Assembly (NCBI GenBank): GCA_021234155.1
Contig: JAJEKV010000002.1
Coordinates: forward strand, 22,334,942 to 22,398,941
DNA from: Isoetes taiwanensis
Taxonomy: Eukaryota > Streptophyta > Lycopodiopsida > Isoetales > Isoetaceae
Reading direction: 5' to 3'
Length of the DNA stretch: 64,000 bases
Under the pieces are notes generated by a model. That model ran no database searches and was not told where the DNA came from. It was given only the letters and a program-made list of their open reading frames with translations. The first letter of the stretch is position 1. Each line of letters opens with the position of its first letter. The position numbers and the translations under genes were made by a program. Below, one piece after another: positions 10,770 to 21,335 of the stretch.

Positions 10770-13700
10770 ACTCGATCTAAAAGATGATCATGAACATCCT
10801 TTGGAAGTTTGTATATGTTTTCACTTACGATGGCACCATATCAAAGCAACACGACATGACCAAGTGGTCAGATGCATTGCACTCTGGTGCATCTTCAAAA
10901 ACAATTCAAATTCACTACCTCCTAAAAACTTATAATACTTACGAGGACCACTTCTCTTCTAGCAAATTTAGCACCCCATGCATCTTTAAAGGCCCTCTCT
11001 ACAATGTGTTTAGGCTTAGTGCATTTGATGATGTAGAAGTCTACACTGAATTGTTGTTGGCCTCGGATGGTACTGCAAAATTATCCCCAACATCAACTAC
11101 ATCAGAAACCCATTCATGATCCCCTTCATAGATGGGACCCTGTAATGTTTCAGCTAGTCTTGGGAGACTGGAATTAGTTGAAATAAACCCAAGATCCTAT
11201 TCTGCTTTTGTTTATGCACTTCCCAAACTTTCAATTTTTGTATAAATTAATCCATATGAGCAACCTGAGTAGGGTCATTGGAATGCACACCCGTCTGATA
11301 CAATGCAACTTTTGAACTCCAATGTCTTGCAATCATGATTTGTCACTTCTATCAACCTCATTGATAGCTATCTCCCAAAAATATCACAAAGGAATCATGT
11401 AAAATAACATGCAATGCAAACAACATGTAAAACCTGAACTACTGTGTACCTGCAAGGATGATCTCCTTCATTGTCACAATCTGACTTAAAATGTGCTCTG
11501 CAAAACACAACTGCATCATGTGCATTCCTTAGTGGTACTGAATTCCTTAGTGGCACCGTTCTTCCCCTGATCTTCTCGGCGGCTCCTTTCTTCTTAACAA
11601 GTTTTCCTTCTCACCAACCTTCTTAAGATGCTCTTCATCTATGCTCTGTCCCATTTTAACTATTGCTATAAGAATGGCAATTGGCAATACAAACTCTATT
11701 AACATTATTTCATCATTAAAAGCCCTGTTACCTTGTCCTCATAAACCTGTTATGTTCAAAAGAAGAATTTGAGCTGAAAAGAATATCTCATTTAAGAATA
11801 ACAATTTGAATTACCTTATCAAATGTCTTCCAATCTACTTGATGGTTCAACTTGTAATCTCTTTCTTTTTGGACAAGTTGGCACTTTGTTTTTCCACAAG
11901 CCTTGCATTTAAGCAGGAGACAATTATGTTGATGCCACTCTTTCTCGATTCATCCTTAGGACATACCAAAAGATCTCCAAAGCTCAGAGGTTGAAGCATA
12001 TGTAGCTTTAGATGCATTGCAGGTTGGTCCTATACCACATACATCAATTGCATGTGCAATTTGGCCCATGGAGGTCCTGATCTAATCTTACTTTGTTTAT
12101 GGCCTGCCTCACAAAGTCAACTCTCAAATGGTAGATACAGCAGACAGAAAGTCTCTATCTTTTACCTTCCCGACATATGGAGGCTTTAGAGCATGGAATG
12201 CTGTAAATGATATTTGAAAGTATGGATATTGCCTTTCAAATCGTTGGAAGAAAACTTGCTGCAGAAACAGCAACAACATATCAACAACCTTAAGTTGAAA
12301 ATCTTAAACCTTAACAATTTGAAAACAAATTGCTTTAAAATTACCCTGTCTCTTCAAGAAAGTGTAGTGCATGCAATATCTTCTTTCCGTAAGTGGCTTT
12401 TATCTTGATGACATGTTTCTTACATAGGAAACTCTTGTATTGTGTCTCCAAAAATCCACCACTAGTTTTCTCTCGTCATAAGAGTTTGTCACATCTAATC
12501 TTATTTTTTTTGAACATGGACCATGGACCCTCACCAAGTTCAGCATCTACTCTTCTTCTTACAGCAGTTGTGACAATCTTTCTGTTCAGGCATAGAGTTC
12601 TGGAGAAAGCTGATTTGTTAATATTGGTATTGACAGCATAAACCATGGCAGCAATTCTTGCCCTCTTAATATCTGTTTTCTTCTCATTCTTATGATCTCA
12701 AAAGAGTTCTTTAAATTCTCCACAATTTTCTTCATTACATTTCATCCTTGGAGTTAGAACAACAAGTTCAGTAGCCACTTTGGCAGCAGACTTAATTATC
12801 TTTCCTATCCCTACAACTTGCATTACCAAGAACCTTTTTCACCTTCATTAACCTTTTTGATAGCATTCTCTTCTTCCATGTGCTTAGATCACCTTGGAGC
12901 AATGCTTCTTCATCTTTGCAATTTCCTTTTCCCTCTTAAGCTCTCTCTCTTTCTCCTTAACTCAGCTCTATACCTTCTAAAAGCATGACAATCTGCTAGA
13001 AAAAAGAATCTGAAATGAAAAGTCAAAGAAACCTTCAAATCATGCAAACCTTGCCTTACCTTGAAAATGAGGTTGATCATGACATTGGGTTCCTTGTGTA
13101 TTATCTTGGTGACACCCTTCATAACAAGAAAGACAACAAAGATTAGCAAAAGAAAAGTTCAAAGTAAATTCAAGGAATCCAATTCCTTGAAATCGACTAA
13201 AGAAGGTTGCACACCTTCTTCACTTTGAACATCTTGAGTTCCCCATTGGCGCCACCCTTCGGACTCTTGAAATCACCTTCATGGTAAGAAGGTTGCAAAT
13301 CTTCATGAAATGCGCACTCTTCATTGTCTCCATAAGGTTGGGATTGTGACAAGAAACATTTTCTAGAATTAAAGCAAACATCAACAAATAAGGAAAGAAA
13401 TCAACAACAAATATGTAAGTTCAAAATTACCCCAATCTATAGGAATTGATGTAGCCATATGTAACGATCTTGTCCAGCTTCTTTTCAGTTCAAAGCAAAC
13501 TTATAGATTAATATGCATTTCAGCAGATACATGAAAATGAAATGCATCATGATCCTCAATTACCATGGTAAATATCTAGCACAAATTAAATTTGCATCCG
13601 TTCTTGAATCGCGACTTATGGTTAACGACAAATTGCATCAACAATTCGGGAACAACTTGCCAAAAAATTTTTCAGTCCGACTCGAAAACTTGGAGGCTAG
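10770..13700 (-). pseudogene. Transposase gene remnant, copy 1
   Basis: The minus strand carries blocks in the same order as copy 2. These are NKSAF (about 12600), GPWSMFKKN (12520), SYDERKLVVDFWRHNTRVS (12450), AFHALKPPYVG (12160), SELWRSFG (11970), WKTFDK (11820), SVPLRNAHDAVVF (about 11520) and EAPECN-like C-terminal sequence (10900). I could not find the DFAEN, SDGC and EHDGA blocks expected between WKTFDK and PLRNAHD. The gap there is too short to hold them, so the catalytic core looks deleted. Stops and frameshifts occur elsewhere. It cannot supply transposase. Confidence 0.65.
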
Positions 13701-14083
13701 ATAGCAGTTTTGCAACATCAAAATTAACTTGATTCTTGCACACGATGCACGAAAGCTTCTCTCCATTCGCCATAGACGTAATTGGAGAAATCTAGCGACA
13801 AAAGAAATTCATGGTAGTTATACTACGAAGAACTTCAAAACCGCCAAATTTACTTTCAAATTGCTTGCGAACATGGCGTCATCACCTCGCACCAACAAGA
13901 CGGATCAACAACCCGCGACGGATTGCTGGCAATTTCACGGGCTTCGGATCGAACGCATTTGGCAGGAGGAAATGGCGGGTGAAGTGCTATGACGAAATTT
14001 AAAAAATTTCACTTGATCGGTCCAAACCCGACCAGCACAAGCGTCGCCACATAAAAAGTTGAGTACCTTAATAAAAAAACACC

Positions 14084-14245
14084 AACCGCACTTATGGGAA
14101 AAGAAACATGTGCCAAAGAAATGCTATGAATCTTGATGACTAATTACAAATGTCAAGCTACTATAATCCAAATCTTCTAAAAGGTACAAAGAATCATGCA
14201 CAATGAGGGGATAATGAATCATGCACAGAGGAATGGAAAGGATTT
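14084..14245 (-). repeat. Repeat R2 copy C, right part
   Basis: Continuation of R2 after the transposon: ATGGGAAAAGAAACATGTGCC, AAAGAAATGCTATGAAT and AATGAATCATGCACAGAGGA match the reverse complement of 33880-34020 and 40330-40480. The join restores a normal R2 repeat if the transposon and one 4-bp duplication are removed. Confidence 0.75.
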
Positions 14246-14563
14246 AGTATTACAGAGGATTTAGTATTACAGAGCAATTATTATGGAATATGCCTGGATC
14301 TATGTAATGCATCGACGCTTTAAAAGCGGCTTAAGTCATTAACCGATTCTACATGAATTCCATAATTCATTAGAACTCTCAAGCAATCTAATCCTCAAAA
14401 TTATTCTGGATCTGTACAACTCTTAAGCATCTAAATGCAAATATAATTTCGAACCTGAGTATGACGTTGAAGATTGGATGATTTATACATGGAATCATTT
14501 ATGGTTACTTGATATACATTACATAACGAATTTCCTACTATGTATAGTTGATTATTAACAAAA

Positions 14564-14591
14564 CTAGTTATGGTGCCCGGCGTTGCCGGGC
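14564..14591 (-). mobile_element. Helitron-like 3' end
   Basis: On the minus strand a hairpin (stem GCCCGGC / GCCGGGC, 14575-14591) is followed after seven bases by CTAG (14564-14567) and then T. This is the 3' terminus expected of a Helitron: a short GC hairpin, then CTRR, inserted before T. The body would extend to higher coordinates. I did not find the 5' TC end or any Rep/helicase sequence. An end with the same architecture is at 57665-57692. Confidence 0.6.
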
Positions 14592-17175
14592 TTTAATAAA
14601 AATGTGAAGGGGTGGTTATTTCATTGTTGCGTGGTCTGTGTTTATGTGGTAACCTTTACGAAGATGCTTTTATAGTTAGGTCCGGCTGGCTTTAGGATGT
14701 GTTATAATGTTAAAGCAATAATCGTTTTCGAAAGTAAAACTATCTTCACGCTATCATGGTTTCTCATTGATGCTCTTGGCAATGACTTTTATTAAGTGAG
14801 ATAGTAGAAGTGATCTAAATTAGTGTGGGTGCATATCGATGAAGTCTATGGCAACATGATTGTATTAGGAATAAAACAACTATATGAATTATGTTTAGAC
14901 CAATTCATTTAATGTAGGACCATTGGAAGGCAGTTTAACGTTTGATATATGTATGGATGCCCTATTTATGTTATGGAACTTACAAAGACGTAGAAACAAT
15001 GGAAGGTTTTAATTGATTATGACAGCACTTCCAGTTCTTCCACCATCTTTGGTCTATCACCATTATTTACATCCACGTTTATTCAGGTGGAAGATTGCTT
15101 CTAATTCTTTTGTGTTATCTTTGGTGCATATCATAATCCAAATCCATAATTCTCCAACTGATACAATCGCCATCCTAGAGTTGTAGCCTTTTAGAATGAG
15201 CCCTCCTCTGTGCCAAACTTTTCTTGCTCTCAATCGCAAAAATGTTCTTGCTCTCGATCGCAAGAATGTCTCCAATTCTCATGTGCCTTTGGGCCTTGAC
15301 CATTATTCAAATCTACAAATTTCTAAAGAACTGCTACAATGTCTATTCTAGAGGATAATGGCATTATTAAAATGAGATCATTGGTCCCAATGTTCTACTC
15401 TCCATTGTCCCCCTCTTTTTGCCACATCTATCTTGTAATAGATCCATGAAGAATTTTTGGCATGCCTACCATAACTAAGTATCAACATATCCAAGTGCCT
15501 CTCACACTGACCAATGCATCACTTAGGAAATGTTCTTTTGATAAAATAGCACACTAAAATATGACCCATACATTTTCTTACAGGTGGAGAATGAAAGTGA
15601 TCTTTTATGAGATCTAAATATAAAGGTAAGCATGAGAATGAACTGAATGCGCCCCCATTATTAACTTGATTGCCTTGCTAGAAAAATTATGTTGCAGTTT
15701 CAATGCAAACTGAGATTCTAAAAATGCCATTAAGCATCCATTTTATGTATACACCTGCCAAAGCTCGCCAAAGCTCTCCAGAGTTAGGCATTTCGACAAT
15801 CTGCATACTACAAATATTAATGAATCTAAAAAGAAGAGAAGCAGATAAAAATCCTAGAGTAAATCGAAGTAAAATAAACACTGAAGCACATTATGACATC
15901 ATCGCATGTCGGCCCTTATCAAACAATATGTGGGCCGTGTGCCTCCATTTAAGGTCTTGCATACTCGTCATTGGAGTAATGCAAATTCAATGTTATTAAC
16001 AGATCCTGAACATTGCTCTTTTTATTATATGCTCAGATGTGTTAGTGAACATAAAACACTTTAGTGGCATCTTATAATCATTACAAAAAGTTTTTTTTAT
16101 TGGAAGTATTGTATTATATTTAGTTTTGAGAGATAAACAAAAGGAACAACTCTTTGAAGGAGAATCCACATCCATAGTTAGTTATTTGACAGCAGTTAAA
16201 GCTTCGTGTTGGATCGGGTAAAGACAGTGACTCTAATTTTAAGATCACTTATACCGTCTTCTCTAACCAACTCTGGATGAGGAAAATGAACATTGAATCG
16301 ACTATACATTATAAATAAATGCTAGAAGTAATAAAAAGCATTGAAACCTGTTTGTTGAGGGGCCACGGGAGATGTATTTCCTTTATTTCACCCTTGGGTT
16401 TCAAGCAATGAAAGGATAGTGCATACCATTTCTAAGCAAATTCCTCCCTCAATAATTGCTAGAACCTATAAGAAATGGGCTATAGAGACTTATTATGACT
16501 TGCATTTGCCATTAATCAAAGATGAAATGTGCACCATCGCGAAGAATGAGAGTTAATCAAATAGCAGCTCCCACCATCTGCAAAGTTGTGAACTTATCCC
16601 TCAATGTAGAAATTTGCAAATGAAAACATTCTAAGACATGCCCTATGAAACTCCAAACTGTCATCAAATGCACGTCCGTGCATCATCAAGTCATCATGTT
16701 TCTGCAAACATGATTGCCAAGTTGAAAGTTTCATATGTGGAGCACCCTTGGCTGTGCATACCCAATATTCCATTCATTCAAAACCAGGTCTATCATATGC
16801 AGAATATAAATTTCCTATGACTAAAAAACATGCCCCATACAACCACATCCACTGCCAATCATTTGCTACGATATGACTATGGGTATCTGGATTGGAAAAG
16901 ACATGTTGGTTTGTGTTTGGAGAAGGCATTTTTATTGAGCTTCAGATGAGAAAGCCAATGCCAGTATTGCATGAGCGCATACTTATCTATGTGATATTTC
17001 ATGCTGAAACAAATGCACTAAGAAGATATACAGAGTGTGATGTAATGCGTTGTTCAGGTCTCTTGTTGGGGGCTTGTGTGCACATTAGAAAAGACATTGG
17101 TCCAGCTTCAGTCATGAGCGCATAGATATCCATGTTCAATGCCTCAAAAACAAAATGTCAGGCCTGGGTTAAGGG
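14592..17175. other. No recognisable gene
   Basis: AT-rich DNA, presumably partly a non-autonomous Helitron body. Open frames at 15687-15999 and 16638-17125 match no family I know. Confidence 0.45.
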
Positions 17176-17385
17176 CATACTTACTATATTTTGATGGTAT
17201 AGAGCATACTTACTATATTTTGATGGTATGGATATCATATTCTCTAGACTGTACCCATACTTAGTATTGCAAATGTTACAGTCAATATTCTGTCTCCGCA
17301 CACTTAAGCAGCAAGTATTTGGTGGACTACTACCAGTTGCAATATTACAGTCAATATTTTGTCTCCACAGATTAATCAGCAAGTA
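17176..17385 (+). repeat. Local short duplications
   Basis: GCATACTTACTATATTTTGA with GGTAT is present twice in tandem (17176-17229). A second pair shares TTACAGTCAATATT.TGTCTCC and CAGCAAGTA (17276-17318 and 17344-17383). Non-coding. Confidence 0.6.
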
Positions 17386-17732
17386 ATTACGTCAAAATAG
17401 GCTACTATTCTACTGCATGTAATTTACAACATCAAGAATGGATGCGCCGATTCTCAGCTAAAGGATTACAATTTGCACATGAGACTATGAAATCTTAGAG
17501 TGCTTGCATTTAGCAACTACACATTATAAAGGAATGACTGTATTTAGTTCCAGAACCTTCAGAAAAGAGAAAATACCCAGCGAAGACATCGAGAATGAGC
17601 TATAGGATCATTCTCCTCCTTACACATGTTGTTAACAACTTCGACAGAGAATTATTTGTAGAATGTAAAATTTAGGTATCTCGAATCATGTGATGTACCT
17701 GAATCCATAGTGCATATGGCGATTTTGGTTCC

Positions 17733-18303
17733 TTATATCTCTACTTTTCGTCTACTTCTCAAGCTTGTGGCCTTTCTTTGCCTTGCGCTAAATATTGCTT
17801 GCCTGAGCCTTTTTGTTCTTTTATGTATTCGGTTTTCTAGCTCCTCCAATGTCTGAATGTCTTGCAAATTCCTAATACAGATGCAATGAAAAATCAACGA
17901 AAACATGAGGTTCTTTGCCTCGTAAAATATAGAGTGATCAGTGAGAAAAAAAATTGATAGGCAGAGTTAGTTATGTAGTAAGCAGTGGAAATAAGGTTAT
18001 ATGCATCTCTGGATTTTCCAAACCGTATAGAAGAGTAAACAACCAAAATCTTTGCAACTTTGAGCGTAACAAACAATATGCATCTTGTTAGAATCACATT
18101 AAACTATTAACAATACAACAAAGAATAAATGAAAAATCAACATTAAACTATTAACAATACAACAAAGAATAAACGAAAAATCAAATACCTGGATCTTGTG
18201 AATGGAAGACTTTTGAGTTCCCTATGTGGCCATCTACATATTCCAAGTTTTCTGTGTCTTTTCTTTAAAACTGTCAACTCAACTTTGAGTTCTCTCGATG
18301 CTT
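17733..18303 (-). CDS. RWP-RK domain transcription factor (RKD-type), partial
   Basis: Two exons are supported: 18303-18189 and 17871-17733, joined in frame across a GT..AG intron. The first gives the core of an RWP-RK DNA-binding domain (TVLKKR, then LGICRWPHRELKSL). The second gives a helical, basic C-terminal part (LEELENRIHKRTKRLRQA) and a TAA stop. Plant RKD proteins have RWP-RK followed by the same kind of RTK.LRQA segment. They act in the nucleus and control egg-cell and gametophyte identity in the cases studied. Deviations seen: the invariant RK reads RE, and a usually conserved Cys (KKRC) reads His. The first half of the domain (the FHLPI region) was not found upstream. Exons above 18303 are uncertain, so this may be a decaying gene. 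Confidence 0.6.
18097..18184 (+). repeat. 44-bp direct tandem repeat
   Basis: Two near-identical 44-bp units (18097-18140 and 18141-18184) begin CATTAAACTATTAACAATAC and end AAAAATCAA. They lie within the proposed intron of the RWP-RK gene. The single difference seen is AAATGAAA versus AAACGAAA. Confidence 0.85.
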
Positions 18304-18429
18304 CTATTATTATCGCTATCTATCCTTGATTTACTTGCAGCAGACGCTTTTCTCCTTCAGACAATACAGTGAACATGAAAGATACATGAACCATCTGAAA
18401 AGACATGCAAGTAGGTCAGTTACACTCAC

Positions 18430-18632
18430 CGCAATGACAGCACAATGATAGAAGTATCCAAGCTGTTGTTATAAGCCAGGACTACCTTATTCAACATTTG
18501 GCAAGGAATTGAAGCAGCTACTAACATCTTCGTCTCTGAATTCACAACACAACGATAAACCACAATATGGGCATGCTTAATACGTAAGGCTTTTATAAAA
18601 GGCCCGGAAGCAATAATACAGAACTTTTGCAT
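18430..18632 (-). CDS. Possible upstream exon of the RWP-RK gene
   Basis: A minus-strand open segment containing HAHIVVYRCVVNSETKMLVA ends at a good donor (GCG|GTGAGT, 18430/18429). It lies just upstream of the RWP-RK exons on the same strand. The N-terminal parts of some RKD5-like proteins carry similar short beta-rich segments, but my recognition is weak. I could not connect it in frame to the RWP-RK exon. Confidence 0.3.
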
Positions 18633-18639
18633 GTCTGCA

Positions 18640-20715
18640 TTCCTTCAAAATAAAAATGGGTATTTTTTTAATATGGAGATTTTGAGAGGGACGATCGCAA
18701 GATAAGATATGTTCATTCCATTATCTCAAACACAAAGAGAAAGGCATTAGGAATCTACACTGTGCATGTGCATCTTTTCTCGAGATGGTTTGTATCCAAT
18801 CCCACTGCAAGATTCAGGCATAACTCTGTTAAAACACCTTGAGAATAAATTAAATGTCTATAGAAAGGAAATAAGAGTAGATCTGTACCTGTGATGAGGA
18901 CTGAATTGTAGTATGCGCGCCAAGATGACCTAACGATATTGGACCTACTGTAGTTTTGGAAGTGTCATGGACGATGGGCTACATTTTGCGTTATCTGAAA
19001 TGACTTCACTGGGCTCTTGTATAAACAGTATAATTGCCCAAGGTATTACCATAGAGCAATACACAAACCAACAATACGTAACCAAACCGGGTAGAAATCA
19101 TTTGAAAAACTCGCCGATAAGATTTTCCATATTCATAACTAACAATACCAAACAAATACCAAGAAGATCGTGCCTATCCAAACTCAACATATTGTAGGCC
19201 TAACTTGCATTCACATGAAGGAAGTGACCCAATTGATTTCAAAGTCTAGAATTTATAAACAATTGGTGATCGTCAAGATGCTGAAGTTTGCTGCAGTGGA
19301 TGTGATTATATTCGGCATATAGAACACCAAATATGAGAGGCCATAAGGAAACAATCAACAAACATTCTTCTCCTTGGAAGAAAAAACTTGTGTCCTTGCA
19401 TATCCCCATGCACTTTCAAGTGCTTTCTTGTCTTGAATAACCTTGTTGTCTTATTGAGCATATGACCTTGTCTATGTAGAAAATAGGAAATGCTCAAAGT
19501 AAACAAAAGATGCAGTACCATCCTAGATTCTTCAAGAGCACTATGCGAGTCTAAACCAGGCATCATATTAGCATATCATATCCACAAAGGCAAATATGCC
19601 TTACATGCACAAAAGCAACTGATGGAAAAAGGCAAAGCAAGCTACCTTTAATCTTGGTTGGTATCTTCTTCAGTCCTCCATCATGACCAGCTGCGTAAAC
19701 ACCATAAAAATTATGATGATCTCATGTACCTAAACTATAACTGCATCTTATAGAAAATTTCCAAACCCATCTTACTCTTAAACCACACATTTAATATTAC
19801 AGGCTTACAAAGGATAGAGATAACAGATCACACCTCTAGAAACTTAAAATCTGTTATAGCATATGCATGAAGGGGCTCTATTCCCCTGGCTCTGTTGTGA
19901 TCCTGTGATGCTACCTATGAAACAAAAACTGAAAAAATAGTGCATGTCGCTCCAGCTCTTACTTCCTACAACATACTAATCTAAATAAAACATATATTCT
20001 TCTCTGCAAAAAATACTTGATGCAACGGACCTGGTTTAATTATGTAAACACCGTTTGCTGAAGGCTTCGTCAATCAAAGTCCATAATTCAAGCATCAAAA
20101 CAAAGAAAGACCCGACTAAGCCAGAAACGGCAAAGCAAAGAATCTCAAAGATAGGGTGCAGTCTACTCCTGCGAAATCCTGTTTTTGGCAAACCTGGAAA
20201 TAAAACTCGGATTCTGCCCACAACCGTGGCATATGCATGCCGAAATTTGAAAGGGGAAAATCGAGATTGAAATGGAAATGGAAAAATTGAAATCGAAATC
20301 AGAGCAAAAAAAAAAAAAAAAAAAAAACCTCGATTTTTGGAACATCGGATTTTTTTTTCTGGGACCAAAAACTTCAAAACCTTAGAGAAATCGCATAGAA
20401 AAAAATCCAAAAACATTTTTCTCCATACCGGAAAATCCCAAATTAACAAGATAGATATTCTCCCTCTCTAACAAAAACAAATAGTTTATACATGGGAATA
20501 GATACACGTTTACTCCTGACATGAGATGACATCACCTCGTGGAGGCTTGAACTGCTTCATCACATAACATATAAGATGCCAAACTTGCATAGAAGTGATA
20601 TGGCTAATAATGCTAGCACCAATTAAGTTTGCGACTCTTAAAATATAACTACCATAGATCAACGAAGTCCGAAAATTGTTGAAACATATATGGATGAAAA
20701 CCAAAGTGTCAAGGT
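18640..20715. other. No supported gene
   Basis: This may contain further 5' exons of the RWP-RK gene. For example, a short minus-strand segment near 19647-19690 is framed by AG and GT, but I cannot assign any. A 23-base poly-A run lies at about 20306-20328. The 137-residue minus-strand frame across it contains a homopolymeric Phe tract and is not convincing. Confidence 0.4.
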
Positions 20716-20719
20716 CCGA

Positions 20720-20965
20720 CTTTGCTCATGCTTCATCATAAAAACAAATGGGGTGGCAAATTCACACGATTGTGTGTTATATTTGCATAAGACACAGTTT
20801 AAAAGAGAAAAGCCAGAAAGAGGGAGGAGGGAGGAAGGGTGGGAGAGAGACAACACTTTGTGAATTTAGTTGAGGAATTCATGAAATGCTGGAGATTAGT
20901 AGCAGGTCTAACAACACAAATTTAAAACCCAAAGAAATGTTAGTGGTCGCCACGATAAATCGTTC
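20720..20965 (-). repeat. Composite repeat R4, inverted copy
   Basis: Reverse complement of 54600-54860. Shared blocks include ATTCATGAAATGCTGGAGAT, a GGGAGGAGGGAGG stretch matching the (CCCT)n array at 54717-54772, and TTATATTTGCATAAG. No coding content. Confidence 0.7.
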
Positions 20966-21039
20966 TTGATTAACTAATAATGGTGCCAGTTCTTTGGTAT
21001 AAGTTGAGAGCCCCAGAAATGCTTTGGGATGCGAGTGAG

Positions 21040-21335
21040 AAAAGCCCCTATCCCCCTTTCCCTTTCCCTTTTGTTGTATCCCGCATTTCATTTTTCTTAT
21101 TTTCTCTACTTTTTTTCTTTTTTTTTTTCTCGCCTTTCTCACATGTTTCCTTGTTTTCCCATCCCTTTCCTTCCCCTTCCTATTCCCCGATAACCTTTTT
21201 TTCCTTCCATTTTGCCTCCTTTCTCCACCTTTTCCCTCTTCTCTTTTTCTTTTCCCCTAGGGGCAAACCCTTGTTTATGTGGGCTTTTGGCATATCCTAG
21301 GTATATGCTAGAATATCCCTAGAATATGCTGGTGA
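21040..21335 (+). repeat. Pyrimidine tract plus repeat R3
   Basis: 21040-21255 is nearly pure C/T on the + strand (CCCTTTCCCTTTCCCTTTT and similar). It runs into GGGCAAACCCTTGTTTATGT and CATATCC...AGAATATGC, the R3 block also present at 54870-54960 in the same arrangement. The open frames here are artefacts of base composition. Confidence 0.75.

Larger units (their letters stand above)
7703..14083. mobile_element. Two-gene DNA transposon, copy 1 (6.4 kb)
   Basis: The left end, GGGTGCTTTTTTGCTTAACC, and the reverse complement of the right end, GGTGTTTTTTTATTAAGGTA, are diverged terminal inverted repeats; both continue into CAACTTTTT. The flanks AACT (7699-7702) and AACC (14084-14087) fit a 4-bp target duplication. 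Homologous R2 copies near 34040 and 40480 show the empty site. Inside, an accessory gene runs rightward (8027-9680) and a transposase gene runs leftward (about 13700 to 10770), so the two converge as in copies 2 and 3. Both are disrupted. This copy is the most diverged of the three. Confidence 0.8.

Noticed and set aside
20036-20449. 137-residue minus-strand open frame
   Set aside because: It spans a poly-A/poly-T run that gives a homopolymeric Phe tract and has no family resemblance. A short real exon inside cannot be excluded.
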